Notes under the pieces: generated by a model
What the model saw: only the letters and a program-made list of their open reading frames with translations
The model's database searches: none
Told to the model about the DNA's origin: nothing
Made by a program: the position numbers and the translations under genes
Shown here: positions 54,361 to 64,000 of the stretch, one piece after another
How positions within the stretch are numbered: the stretch's first letter is position 1
Layout: every line of letters begins with the position of its first letter
Assembly: GCA_902825215.1 (NCBI GenBank)
Contig: LR782234.1
Coordinates: 3,782,001-3,846,000 of the forward strand
Direction of reading: 5' to 3'
Source of the DNA: Pseudomonas fluorescens
Lineage (GTDB): Bacteria; Pseudomonadota; Gammaproteobacteria; Pseudomonadales; Pseudomonadaceae
Length of the DNA stretch: 64,000 bases

Positions 54361-57075
54361 ATGGCCACTATCCACGTAGACGGCAAAGCGCTCGAAGTCG
54401 ACGGGGCAGACAACCTGTTACAGGCATGTCTGTCGCTGGGCCTCGACATTCCCTATTTCTGCTGGCACCCCGCGCTTGGTAGCGTCGGGGCCTGCCGCCA
54501 ATGCGCGGTCAAGCAGTACACCGACGAGAACGACACCCGTGGTCGCATCGTCATGTCCTGCATGACGCCTGCCACCGACAACACCTGGATCTCCATCGAC
54601 GATGAAGAATCCAAGGCGTTCCGCGCCAGTGTTGTCGAATGGCTGATGACCAACCACCCGCACGACTGCCCGGTGTGCGAGGAAGGTGGTCACTGCCACC
54701 TGCAAGACATGACCGTGATGACCGGCCACAACGAGCGCCGTTATCGCTTCAGCAAACGCACCCACCAGAACCAGCAACTGGGCCCGTTCATTTCCCACGA
54801 AATGAACCGCTGCATCGCTTGCTACCGCTGCGTGCGTTTCTACAAGGACTACGCAGGCGGCACCGACCTCGGTGTATTCGGCGCCCACGACAACGTGTAC
54901 TTCGGTCGCGTTGAAGACGGCACCCTCGAAAGCGAGTTCTCCGGCAACCTCACCGAGGTCTGCCCGACCGGTGTGTTCACCGACAAGACCCACTCCGAGC
55001 GCTACAACCGTAAATGGGACATGCAGTTTGCCCCAAGCATCTGCCATGGCTGCTCGAGCGGCTGCAACATCTCGCCGGGCGAGCGTTACGGTGAACTGCG
55101 TCGCATCGAAAACCGTTTCAACGGTTCGGTGAACCAGTACTTCCTCTGCGACCGTGGCCGTTTCGGCTACGGCTATGTAAACCGCACCGATCGCCCGCGT
55201 CAGCCGCTGCTGGCCGACGGCACCAAGCTGAGCCTCGACGACGCGCTGGATAAAGCGGCCGACCTGCTGCGCGGCCGCAACATCGTCGGTATCGGTTCGC
55301 CGCGTGCCAGCCTCGAAAGCAACTACGCGTTGCGCGAACTGGTCGGCGCCGAGCACTTCTATTCGGGTATCGAAGCTTCCGAACTGGAGCGCATCCGTCT
55401 GGTTCTGCAGGTGCTCAAAGACAGCCCGCTGCCTGTGCCGAACATGCGCGACATCGAAGACCACGATGCGATCTTCGTCCTCGGCGAAGACCTGACCCAG
55501 ACTGCCGCGCGTATGGCGCTGGCCCTGCGTCAGTCGGTCAAGGGCAAGGCTGAAGACATGGCCGAAGCCATGCGCGTCCAGCCTTGGCTCGACGCGGCAG
55601 TGAAGAACATCGGTCAGCACGCGCTGAACCCGCTGTTCATCGCCAGCCTCGCCGAAACCAAGCTCGACGACGTCGCTGAAGAATGTGTACACGCTGCTCC
55701 AGACGATCTGGCACGCATCGGTTTCGCCGTTGCTCACGCTTTGGATGCCAGCGCTCCGGCCGTTGAAGGTCTGGACGCTGAAGCGCTGGAACTGGCGCAG
55801 CGCATCGCCGACGCCCTGCTCGCGGCCAAGCGCCCACTGATCATCGCTGGCACTTCGCTCGGTTCGAAAGCCCTGATCGAAGCCGCGGCGAACATCGCCA
55901 AAGCCTTGAAGCTGCGTGAGAAGAACGGTTCGATCAGCCTGATCGTGCCGGAAGCCAACAGCCTCGGCCTGGCCATGCTCGGTGGCGAATCAGTCGATGC
56001 CGCGCTGCAAGCGGTCATCGATGGCAAGGCCGATGCGATCGTCGTGCTGGAAAACGATCTGTACACCCGCACCGCCAAAGCCAAGGTCGACGCTGCACTG
56101 AACGCTGCGAAAGTGGTGATCGTTGCCGACCATCAAAAAACCGCCACGACCGACCGCGCGCAACTGGTTCTGCCAGCGGCAAGCTTCGCCGAAGGCGACG
56201 GTACGCTGGTCAGCCAGGAAGGCCGCGCCCAGCGCTTCTTCCAGGTTTTCGATCCGCAATACCTGGACGCGAGCATCCTCGTTCACGAAGGCTGGCGCTG
56301 GCTGCACGCCCTGCGTGCGACCCTGCTGAACCAGCCGATCGATTGGACACAACTCGACCACGTCACTGCTGCCGTGGCTTCGAGCACCGAACAGCTGGCG
56401 CGTATCGTCGATGCAGCCCCTTCTGCGGCGTTCCGCATCAAGGGTCTGAAACTGGCGCGTGAGCCGCTGCGTTATTCCGGTCGCACCGCGATGCGCGCCG
56501 ACATCAGCGTTCACGAACCGCGTATGCCGCAAGACCACGACACCGCGTTTGCCTTCTCCATGGAAGGTTACTCGGGCTCTGCCGAACCGCGTCAGCAGGT
56601 GCCGTTTGCCTGGTCGCCGGGCTGGAACTCGCCACAAGCGTGGAACAAGTTCCAGGACGAAGTCGGTGGTCACCTGCGTGCTGGCGATCCGGGCACCCGC
56701 CTGATCGAAAGCACTGGCGACTCGCTGAACTGGTTCGCCGCTGCGCCGCGTGCATTCAACCCGGCGCCGGGTACCTGGCAAGCCGTGCCGTTCTTCCACC
56801 TGTTCGGCAGCGAAGAAAACTCTTCGAAAGCCGCCCCGGTACAAGAGCGCATTCCGGCCCCTTACGTGGCACTGGCGAAATCCGAAGCGGATCGTCTGGG
56901 CGTCAACGACGGTGCCCTGCTGAGCCTGAACGTGGCCGGCCAGACCCTGCGTCTGCCGCTGCGCATCAATGAAGAACTGGGCGCCGGTCTGGTGGCATTG
57001 CCTGCGGGCATCGCCGGCATTCCACCGGCATTCGCCGGTGTGTCCGTCGACGGTCTGCAGGAGGCAGCGCAATGA
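54361..57075 (+). CDS. nuoG: NADH-quinone oxidoreductase subunit G
   Basis: A 904-residue iron-sulfur subunit. The N-terminal [2Fe-2S] ferredoxin has [20 protein letters not shown]. Then come the His/Cys [4Fe-4S] site ([16 protein letters not shown]), [11 protein letters not shown], and the extra N7 cluster motif CHGCSSGC seen in E. coli. The rest is a molybdopterin-oxidoreductase-like fold without cofactor role. nuoH overlaps by four bases. Confidence 0.97.
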   Translation: MATIHVDGKALEVDGADNLLQACLSLGLDIPYFCWHPALGSVGACRQCAVKQYTDENDTRGRIVMSCMTPATDNTWISIDDEESKAFRASVVEWLMTNHPHDCPVCEEGGHCHLQDMTVMTGHNERRYRFSKRTHQNQQLGPFISHEMNRCIACYRCVRFYKDYAGGTDLGVFGAHDNVYFGRVEDGTLESEFSGNLTEVCPTGVFTDKTHSERYNRKWDMQFAPSICHGCSSGCNISPGERYGELRRIENRFNGSVNQYFLCDRGRFGYGYVNRTDRPRQPLLADGTKLSLDDALDKAADLLRGRNIVGIGSPRASLESNYALRELVGAEHFYSGIEASELERIRLVLQVLKDSPLPVPNMRDIEDHDAIFVLGEDLTQTAARMALALRQSVKGKAEDMAEAMRVQPWLDAAVKNIGQHALNPLFIASLAETKLDDVAEECVHAAPDDLARIGFAVAHALDASAPAVEGLDAEALELAQRIADALLAAKRPLIIAGTSLGSKALIEAAANIAKALKLREKNGSISLIVPEANSLGLAMLGGESVDAALQAVIDGKADAIVVLENDLYTRTAKAKVDAALNAAKVVIVADHQKTATTDRAQLVLPAASFAEGDGTLVSQEGRAQRFFQVFDPQYLDASILVHEGWRWLHALRATLLNQPIDWTQLDHVTAAVASSTEQLARIVDAAPSAAFRIKGLKLAREPLRYSGRTAMRADISVHEPRMPQDHDTAFAFSMEGYSGSAEPRQQVPFAWSPGWNSPQAWNKFQDEVGGHLRAGDPGTRLIESTGDSLNWFAAAPRAFNPAPGTWQAVPFFHLFGSEENSSKAAPVQERIPAPYVALAKSEADRLGVNDGALLSLNVAGQTLRLPLRINEELGAGLVALPAGIAGIPPAFAGVSVDGLQEAAQ

Positions 57076-58079
57076 CCTGGTTCACCCCTGAAGTGATCGA
57101 TGTGATCCTGACGGTCATCAAAGCCATCGTGATCCTGCTGGCCGTGGTGGTCGCAGGCGCCTTGCTCAGCTTTGTCGAACGTCGCCTGCTGGGCTGGTGG
57201 CAGGACCGTTACGGTCCGAACCGCGTAGGCCCGTTCGGCATGTTCCAGATCGCCGCCGACATGCTCAAGATGTTCTTCAAGGAAGACTGGACCCCGCCGT
57301 TTGCCGACAAGGTGATCTTCACCCTGGCACCGGTGGTCGCCATGTCGGCCCTGCTGATCGCCTTCGCGATCATCCCGATCACCCCGACCTGGGGCGTGGC
57401 GGATCTGAACATCGGCCTGCTGTTCTTCTTCGCCATGGCCGGTCTGTCGGTCTACGCGGTGCTGTTCGCCGGCTGGTCGAGCAACAACAAGTTCGCCCTG
57501 CTCGGCAGCTTGCGTGCCTCGGCGCAGACCGTGTCCTACGAAGTGTTCATGGGCCTTGCGCTGATGGGCATCGTGGTCCAGGTCGGCTCGTTCAACATGC
57601 GCGACATCGTCGAGTACCAAGCGCAGAACCTGTGGTTCATCATTCCGCAGTTCTTCGGCTTCTGTACCTTCTTCATCGCTGGCGTCGCCGTGACTCACCG
57701 TCACCCGTTCGACCAGCCGGAAGCGGAACAGGAACTGGCCGACGGTTACCACATTGAATACGCCGGTATGAAATGGGGCATGTTCTTCGTCGGTGAATAC
57801 ATCGGCATCATCCTGATCTCGGCGCTGCTGGTCACCCTGTTCTTCGGTGGCTGGCACGGTCCGTTCGGCATCCTGCCGCAACTGTCCTTCGTCTGGTTCG
57901 CACTGAAGACCGCGTTCTTCATCATGCTGTTCATCCTGCTGCGCGCTTCCATCCCGCGTCCGCGTTATGACCAGGTGATGGATTTCAGCTGGAAATTCTG
58001 CCTGCCACTGACCCTGATCAATTTGCTGGTGACCGCTGCGGTTGTGTTGTTGAACACGCCTGCGGTTGCGGTTCAGTGA
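57072..58079 (+). CDS. nuoH: NADH-quinone oxidoreductase subunit H
   Basis: A 335-residue membrane subunit with about eight helices at the quinone-chamber entrance. Signature [33 protein letters not shown] is conserved, as is the acidic loop [23 protein letters not shown]. Overlaps nuoG by ATGA. Confidence 0.97.
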   Translation: MTWFTPEVIDVILTVIKAIVILLAVVVAGALLSFVERRLLGWWQDRYGPNRVGPFGMFQIAADMLKMFFKEDWTPPFADKVIFTLAPVVAMSALLIAFAIIPITPTWGVADLNIGLLFFFAMAGLSVYAVLFAGWSSNNKFALLGSLRASAQTVSYEVFMGLALMGIVVQVGSFNMRDIVEYQAQNLWFIIPQFFGFCTFFIAGVAVTHRHPFDQPEAEQELADGYHIEYAGMKWGMFFVGEYIGIILISALLVTLFFGGWHGPFGILPQLSFVWFALKTAFFIMLFILLRASIPRPRYDQVMDFSWKFCLPLTLINLLVTAAVVLLNTPAVAVQ

Positions 58080-58090
58080 GGATTTGACCC

Positions 58091-58639
58091 ATGTTCAAAT
58101 ATATTGGCGACATCGTTAAGGGTACCGGTACCCAGTTGCGCAGCCTGGTCATGGTCTTCGGCCATGGCTTTCGCAAGCGTGACACCCTGCAATATCCGGA
58201 AGAACAGGTCTACCTGCCGCCGCGTTACCGTGGCCGCATCGTCCTGACCCGCGACCCCGATGGCGAAGAACGCTGCGTAGCTTGCAACCTTTGCGCCGTG
58301 GCGTGCCCGGTGGGTTGCATCTCGCTGCAGAAAGCTGAAACCGAAGACGGTCGCTGGTACCCGGACTTCTTCCGTATCAACTTCTCGCGCTGCATTTTCT
58401 GCGGTCTCTGCGAGGAAGCCTGCCCGACCACCGCAATCCAGCTGACTCCGGATTTCGAGATGGCCGAGTTCAAACGTCAGGATCTGGTGTACGAGAAAGA
58501 AGATCTGCTGATCTCCGGCCCCGGCAAAAACCCTGATTACAACTTCTATCGTGTTGCAGGTATGGCAATCGCTGGCAAGCCGAAAGGCGCTGCGCAGAAC
58601 GAAGCCGAACCGATCAACGTGAAGAGCTTGCTGCCTTAA
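58091..58639 (+). CDS. nuoI: NADH-quinone oxidoreductase subunit I
   Basis: A 182-residue ferredoxin-like subunit carrying clusters N6a and N6b: [15 protein letters not shown] and [16 protein letters not shown]. It links NuoG to NuoB in the electron path. Confidence 0.97.
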   Translation: MFKYIGDIVKGTGTQLRSLVMVFGHGFRKRDTLQYPEEQVYLPPRYRGRIVLTRDPDGEERCVACNLCAVACPVGCISLQKAETEDGRWYPDFFRINFSRCIFCGLCEEACPTTAIQLTPDFEMAEFKRQDLVYEKEDLLISGPGKNPDYNFYRVAGMAIAGKPKGAAQNEAEPINVKSLLP

Positions 58640-58648
58640 GGAAGAACG

Positions 58649-59149
58649 ATGGAATTCGCTTTCTATTTCGCATCGGGTATCGCGGTGGTGTCCACGCTTC
58701 GTGTGGTCACCAACACCAACCCTGTGCACGCCCTGCTCTACCTGATCATCTCGTTGATCGCCGTGGCCATGACCTTCTTCGCCCTCGGCGCCCCGTTCGC
58801 CGGTGTGCTGGAAGTGATCGCCTACGCCGGCGCCATCATGGTGCTGTTCGTGTTCGTGGTGATGATGTTGAACCTGGGCCCGGCCTCGGTTCAGCAGGAA
58901 CGCACCTGGCTCAAGCCCGGCATCTGGGCAGGACCGGTGATTCTCGCCGGGCTGCTGCTGGCCGAACTGCTGTATGTGCTGTTCGCTCATCAGAGCGGTC
59001 AGGCCATCGGCCACACCACCGTAGACGCCAAGGCCGTGGGCATCAGCCTGTTCGGCCCGTATCTGCTGGTGGTCGAACTCGCCTCGATGCTGCTGCTCGC
59101 CGCAGCCGTCACGGCGTTCCATTTGGGCCGTAACGAGGCGAAGGAGTAA
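58649..59149 (+). CDS. nuoJ: NADH-quinone oxidoreductase subunit J
   Basis: A 166-residue membrane subunit with about five helices. The TM3 segment [24 protein letters not shown], thought to switch during turnover, is conserved. RBS AAGGA upstream. Confidence 0.95.
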   Translation: MEFAFYFASGIAVVSTLRVVTNTNPVHALLYLIISLIAVAMTFFALGAPFAGVLEVIAYAGAIMVLFVFVVMMLNLGPASVQQERTWLKPGIWAGPVILAGLLLAELLYVLFAHQSGQAIGHTTVDAKAVGISLFGPYLLVVELASMLLLAAAVTAFHLGRNEAKE

Positions 59150-59152
59150 GAC

Positions 59153-59461
59153 ATGCCTGCTATCCCTCTCGAGCATGGACTGGCGGTTGCCGGCATCCTG
59201 TTCTGCCTTGGTCTGGTCGGCCTGATGGTCCGCCGCAACATTTTGTTCGTGTTGATGAGTCTGGAAGTGATGATGAACGCCTCTGCCCTGGCCTTCATCG
59301 TTGCGGGCGCCCGCTGGGCGCAGCCGGATGGACAGATCATGTTCATCCTGGTGATCAGCCTGGCAGCCGCCGAAGCCAGTATTGGCCTGGCGATCCTGCT
59401 GCAACTGTATCGCCGCTTCCACACGCTCGATATCGACGCTGCCAGTGAGATGCGCGGATGA
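59153..59461 (+). CDS. nuoK: NADH-quinone oxidoreductase subunit K
   Basis: A 102-residue three-helix subunit with the conserved [15 protein letters not shown] (helix-2 Glu) and [15 protein letters not shown] (second Glu). Overlaps nuoL by four bases (ATGA). Confidence 0.96.
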
Positions 59462-61311
59462 ACCTGATCTTTCTGACTTTCGTATTTCCTCTCATCGGTT
59501 TCCTGCTGCTGTCGTTCTCCCGTGGACGCTGGTCGGAAAACCTCTCGGCGCTGGTCGGCGTGGGCTCCATTGGCCTGTCGGCGATTGTCGCCGCTTACGT
59601 CATCTGGCAATTCAACGTCGCGCCTCCCGAAGGCGGTCACTACACCCTGGTGCTGTGGCAGTGGATGGCAGTGGAAGGCTTCAAGCCTGACTTCGCCCTC
59701 TACATCGACGGCCTGTCGATCACCATGCTCGGCGTGGTGGTGGGCGTCGGTTTCCTGATCCACCTGTTCGCGTCCTGGTACATGCGCGGCGAAGCGGGCT
59801 ACTCGCGCTTCTTCTCGTACACCAACCTGTTTATCGCCAGCATGCTGTTCCTCGTGCTCGGCGATAACCTGTTGTTCCTGTACTTCGGCTGGGAAGGCGT
59901 GGGCCTGTGCTCGTACCTGCTGATCGGTTTCTACTACAGCAACCGCAACAACGGTAACGCGGCACTCAAGGCTTTCATCGTGACCCGGATCGGTGACGTG
60001 TTCATGGCCATCGGCCTGTTCATCCTGTTCCAGCAAGTGGGCACGTTGAACATCCAGGAGCTGCTGGTGCTGGCACCGCAGAAATTCCAGGTCGGCGACT
60101 TCTGGATTACCCTGGCCACCCTGATGCTGTTGGGTGGTGCGGTCGGTAAATCGGCGCAACTGCCGCTGCAAACCTGGCTCGCCGACGCAATGGCCGGCCC
60201 TACCCCGGTGTCGGCACTGATCCACGCCGCGACCATGGTAACCGCCGGTGTCTACCTGATTGCCCGGACCCACGGTCTGTTCACCCTGGCGCCGGACATC
60301 CTGCACCTGGTCGGCATCGTTGGTGGCGTGACGCTGGTACTGGCCGGTTTCGCCGCGCTGGTGCAAACCGACATCAAACGTATCCTCGCCTACTCGACCA
60401 TGAGCCAGATCGGCTACATGTTCCTGGCGCTGGGTGTTGGCGCATGGGATGGCGCGATTTTCCACCTGATGACCCACGCCTTCTTCAAGGCGCTGTTGTT
60501 CCTTGCTTCCGGTGCGGTGATCGTTGCCTGCCACCACGAGCAGAACATCTTCAAGATGGGCGGTCTGTGGAAGAAACTGCCACTGGCCTACGCCAGCTTC
60601 ATCGTCGGTGGTGCTGCACTGGCCGCTCTGCCACTGGTCACCGCAGGCTTCTACTCCAAGGACGAAATCCTTTGGGAAGCATTCGCCAGCGGCAACCACG
60701 GCCTGCTGTATGCCGGTCTGGTCGGTGCGTTCATGACCTCGCTGTACACCTTCCGCCTGATCTTCATCACGTTCCACGGTGAAGCCAAGACCGAAGCCCA
60801 CGCCGGCCACGGCGTCGCACACTGGCTGCCCCTGTCGGTGCTGATCGTGCTGTCGACCTTCGTCGGCGCGATGATCGTGCCGCCGCTGCACGGCGTGCTG
60901 CCGGAAAGCGTCGGGCATGCCGGTGGCGAAGCCAAGCACAGTCTGGAAATCGCCTCGGGTGCCATCGCCCTGGCCGGTATCCTGCTGGCGGCCCTGCTGT
61001 TCCTTGGCAAGCGTCGTTTCGTCACGGCGATCGCCAACAGCGGCATCGGCCGTTTCCTTTCGGCCTGGTGGTTCGCTGCCTGGGGCTTCGACTGGATCTA
61101 CGACAAACTGTTCGTCAAGCCGTACCTTGCGATCAGCCATGTACTGCGCAAAGACCCGCTCGACCAGACCATCGGTCTGATCCCGCGTATGGCCAAGGGT
61201 GGTCACACTGCCCTGAGCCGTACCGAGACCGGTCAACTGCGTTGGTATGCCGCCTCGATGGCTGCTGGTGCCGTGCTGGTAATCGGCGCCATCGTGCTGG
61301 TAGCGGTCTGA
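59458..61311 (+). CDS. nuoL: NADH-quinone oxidoreductase subunit L
   Basis: A 617-residue antiporter-like subunit at the distal end of the membrane arm. It holds [56 protein letters not shown] and the C-terminal lateral helix region typical of NuoL. Length matches. Confidence 0.97.
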
Positions 61312-61350
61312 TATGAACCTTGCGAATTTGCGAAAGGAAACGAGCCCGTC

Positions 61351-62883
61351 ATGATTCTGCCTTGGCTAATCCTGATCCCCTTCATCGGCGGCCTGCTGTG
61401 CTGGATGGGTGAGCGCTTCGGCGCTACCCTCCCGCGCTGGATTGCGCTGTTGACCATGACCCTGGAACTCGCCCTCGGCCTCTGGCTGTGGGCCCACGGT
61501 GACTATTCATTTGCACCGGCGCCAGGCGCCGATCCGACCTGGGCGCTTGAGTTCAAGCATGTCTGGATCCAGCGTTTCGGCATCAACGTGCACCTGGCCC
61601 TCGACGGCCTGTCGCTGTTGATGATCCTGCTGACCGGTCTGCTGGGTATCCTCTCGGTACTCTGCTCGTGGAAAGAGATTCAACGTCACGTTGGCTTCTT
61701 CCACCTGAACCTGATGTGGATCCTGGGCGGTGTGGTCGGCGTGTTCCTCGCCCTCGACCTGTTCATGTTCTTCTTCTTCTGGGAAATGATGCTGGTGCCG
61801 ATGTACTTCCTCATCGCGCTCTGGGGTCACAGTTCTTCGGACGGCAAGAAAACCCGGATCTACGCAGCGACCAAATTCTTCATCTTCACGCAGGCTTCCG
61901 GCCTGATCATGCTGGTGGCGATCCTCGGTCTGGTGCTGGTCAACTTCAACAACACTGGCGTGATCACGTTCAACTACGCCGACCTGTTGAAAACCAAGAT
62001 GTCGATGACCACCGAGTACATTCTGATGCTCGGCTTCTTCATCGCCTTCGCGGTCAAGCTGCCCGTGGTGCCGTTCCACTCGTGGTTGCCTGATGCTCAC
62101 GCCCAGGCACCGACTGCCGGTTCCGTCGACCTCGCCGGTATTCTGCTGAAAACTGCGGCCTACGGCCTGCTGCGTTTCGCCCTGCCGCTGTTCCCGAATG
62201 CCTCGGCCGAGTTTGCGCCGATCGCCATGACCCTCGGTCTGATCGGGATTTTCTACGGCGCGTTCCTGGCCTTCGCACAAACCGACATCAAGCGTCTGAT
62301 TGCCTTCTCTTCCGTTTCCCACATGGGTTTCGTGTTGATCGGCATCTACTCCGGCAGCCAACTGGCGCTGCAAGGCGCAGTGATCCAGATGTTGGCGCAC
62401 GGTCTGTCGGCCGCGGCACTGTTTATCCTCAGCGGTCAGTTGTACGAGCGTCTGCACACTCGTGACATGCGTGAGATGGGCGGCCTGTGGTCGCGCATCG
62501 CGTACCTGCCGGCGATCAGCCTGTTCTTCGCGGCGGCGTCGCTGGGTCTGCCGGGTACCGGTAACTTTGTCGGCGAATTCCTGATCCTGATCGGCTCCTT
62601 CGCCAGCGCTCCATGGGTCACGGCGATCGCCACCTCCGGTCTGGTGTTCGGCTCGGTGTACTCGCTGATCATGATTCACCGTGCCTACTTCGGTCCGTCG
62701 AAATCCGACGCGGTGTTGCACGGGATGGACGCGCGCGAACTGATCATGGTGCTTGGCCTTGCGGTGCTGCTGGTTTACCTCGGCGTCTACCCGCAACCGT
62801 TCCTCGACACCTCTGCCGCCACGATGCATGGCGTGCAGCAGTGGCTCGGCACCGCCTTCACTCAACTCGCTTCGGCCCGGTAA
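61351..62883 (+). CDS. nuoM: NADH-quinone oxidoreductase subunit M
   Basis: A 510-residue antiporter-like subunit with [23 protein letters not shown] (conserved Glu), [32 protein letters not shown] and ALTQTDIK-like [24 protein letters not shown]. 39 bases after nuoL. Confidence 0.97.
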   Translation: MILPWLILIPFIGGLLCWMGERFGATLPRWIALLTMTLELALGLWLWAHGDYSFAPAPGADPTWALEFKHVWIQRFGINVHLALDGLSLLMILLTGLLGILSVLCSWKEIQRHVGFFHLNLMWILGGVVGVFLALDLFMFFFFWEMMLVPMYFLIALWGHSSSDGKKTRIYAATKFFIFTQASGLIMLVAILGLVLVNFNNTGVITFNYADLLKTKMSMTTEYILMLGFFIAFAVKLPVVPFHSWLPDAHAQAPTAGSVDLAGILLKTAAYGLLRFALPLFPNASAEFAPIAMTLGLIGIFYGAFLAFAQTDIKRLIAFSSVSHMGFVLIGIYSGSQLALQGAVIQMLAHGLSAAALFILSGQLYERLHTRDMREMGGLWSRIAYLPAISLFFAAASLGLPGTGNFVGEFLILIGSFASAPWVTAIATSGLVFGSVYSLIMIHRAYFGPSKSDAVLHGMDARELIMVLGLAVLLVYLGVYPQPFLDTSAATMHGVQQWLGTAFTQLASAR

Positions 62884-62890
62884 GAGCGCT

Positions 62891-64000
62891 ATGGAATTCA
62901 CGATTCAACACTTTATTGCGCTTGCGCCACTGTTGATCACCAGCCTCACCATTATCGTGGTGATGCTGGCAATCGCCTGGCGCCGCAACCACTCGCAGAC
63001 CTTCCTGATCTCGGTCGCTGGTCTGAATCTGGCTCTGCTGTCGATTTTGCCGGCGCTGAAAGTCGCGCCGCTGGCCGTGACGCCGTTGCTGCAGATCGAC
63101 ACCTTCGCTTGCCTGTACATGGCGCTGATCCTGGTCGCCACCCTCGCCTGCGTCACTCTTGCCCATGCTTATCTGGGTGATGGCGGCTCAGGCTACCCGG
63201 GCAACCGCGAAGAACTGTACCTGCTGATCCTGATGGCCGCCGCCGGTGGTCTGGTGTTGGTCAGCGCGCAGCACCTGGCCGGTTTGTTCATCGGTCTGGA
63301 ACTGCTCTCGGTACCGGTTTACGGTCTGGTGGCTTACGCGTTCTTCAACAAGCGTTCGCTGGAAGCCGGCATCAAGTACATGGTGCTGTCGGCGGCCGGT
63401 TCCGCGTTCCTGCTGTTCGGTATGGCGCTGCTGTACGCAGACGCCGGTTCGCTGAGCTTCGTGGGTATCGGTCAGGCGCTGGCTGCAACTGGCTTGCCGA
63501 GTTCGCTGGCGCAACTGGGCCTGGGCATGATGCTGATCGGTCTGGCGTTCAAGCTGTCGCTGGTACCGTTCCACCTGTGGACGCCGGACGTTTACGAAGG
63601 TGCGCCGGCCCCGGTGGCGGCGTTTCTCGCCACCGCGTCGAAGGTGGCGGTGTTTGCGGTGATGGTGCGTCTGTTCCAGATCTCCCCTGCCGCCAGCAGC
63701 GGTGTGCTGAGCGACGTGCTCAGCGTCATCGCCGTCGCGTCGATCCTGTTCGGTAACCTGCTGGCCCTGACCCAGAGCAACCTCAAGCGTCTGCTCGGTT
63801 ACTCGTCCATCGCGCACTTCGGCTACCTGCTGATCGCGCTGGTGGCGAGCAAGGGGCTGGCGGTGGAAGCCATTGGCGTGTACCTGGTCACCTACGTGAT
63901 CACCAGCCTCGGCGCCTTCGGCGTGATCACCCTGATGTCGTCGCCGTACAACGGCCGTGACGCGGATGCCCTGTACGAATACCGCGGCCTGTTCTGGCGC
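62891..64000 (+). CDS. nuoN: NADH-quinone oxidoreductase subunit N, 3' end cut by window
   Basis: Open from ATG 62891 to the right edge (370 codons of an expected 485 or so). It has [56 protein letters not shown] and [26 protein letters not shown], the third antiporter-like subunit. Last gene of the usual nuo operon. Confidence 0.96.
   Translation, partial: MEFTIQHFIALAPLLITSLTIIVVMLAIAWRRNHSQTFLISVAGLNLALLSILPALKVAPLAVTPLLQIDTFACLYMALILVATLACVTLAHAYLGDGGSGYPGNREELYLLILMAAAGGLVLVSAQHLAGLFIGLELLSVPVYGLVAYAFFNKRSLEAGIKYMVLSAAGSAFLLFGMALLYADAGSLSFVGIGQALAATGLPSSLAQLGLGMMLIGLAFKLSLVPFHLWTPDVYEGAPAPVAAFLATASKVAVFAVMVRLFQISPAASSGVLSDVLSVIAVASILFGNLLALTQSNLKRLLGYSSIAHFGYLLIALVASKGLAVEAIGVYLVTYVITSLGAFGVITLMSSPYNGRDADALYEYRGLFWR

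Noticed and set aside
58999..61236. A 745-codon open frame on the minus strand
   Set aside because: Antisense to nuoJ-nuoL, which have clear family motifs; Gln/His/Arg-rich shadow.

Overview
The window is a chromosomal segment of a fluorescent Pseudomonas, most likely of the P. fluorescens group. The evidence is high-GC coding sequence, fused NuoCD, the order ftsK-aat-bpt-infA-clpA-clpS-cspD-icd-idh, and many short REP palindromes with the cores GCGAGC/GGCTCGC and CTGGC/GCCAG. These assignments come from family knowledge and reading the sequence; no database search was run.

Layout. 1-9.2 kb: a divergent MocR-type regulator and EamA exporter, an AraC regulator divergent from an AhpD-like protein, an orphan hybrid histidine kinase overlapping a convergent SulP transporter, and small envelope lipoproteins. 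9.3-18.7 kb: accessory genes (LprI-domain protein, an IS110-family element inside a REP, cysteine hydrolase, gamma-glutamyltranspeptidase, Ogt, a NudK-like hydrolase, an AA10 LPMO-like protein without signal peptide, hemerythrin, GNAT, small unknowns). 18.9-22.3 kb: the tusDCBE sulfur-relay operon with a TrpD2-like gene, then a Xi-class glutathione transferase. 22.5-30.1 kb, minus strand: cysG-serS-crcB-rarA, lolA, ftsK. 30.6-36.3 kb: N-degron genes (aat, bpt, clpS, clpA) with infA and cspD. 36.4-40.3 kb: two unrelated NADP isocitrate dehydrogenases in divergent orientation. 40.5-46 kb: nudJ, mnmA-hflD, purB, the uL16 hydroxylase gene and a GNAT gene. 46.2-48.8 kb: a secretin-N-domain protein and aceA (isocitrate lyase), the latter behind a long leader with a palindromic operator. 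49.4-64 kb: the nuo operon from nuoA into nuoN, which runs off the right edge.

The most notable system is the IS110-family element at about 10584-11760. Its 200-base 5' non-coding end reads as a bridge RNA. One loop carries AGGCTCG and GTGGGAG, matching the two halves of the REP target AGGCTCG-CT-CCCAC in which the element sits. A second loop carries AGAAT and ACAAG, matching the element's own circular junction AGAAT-CT-TGT. Removing the element restores a REP pair of about 90 bases, similar to its neighbours. Other points worth checking are the LPMO-like protein, a hairpin between nuoF and nuoG, a Fur-like site upstream of nuoA, and the operator, promoter and long leader of aceA.
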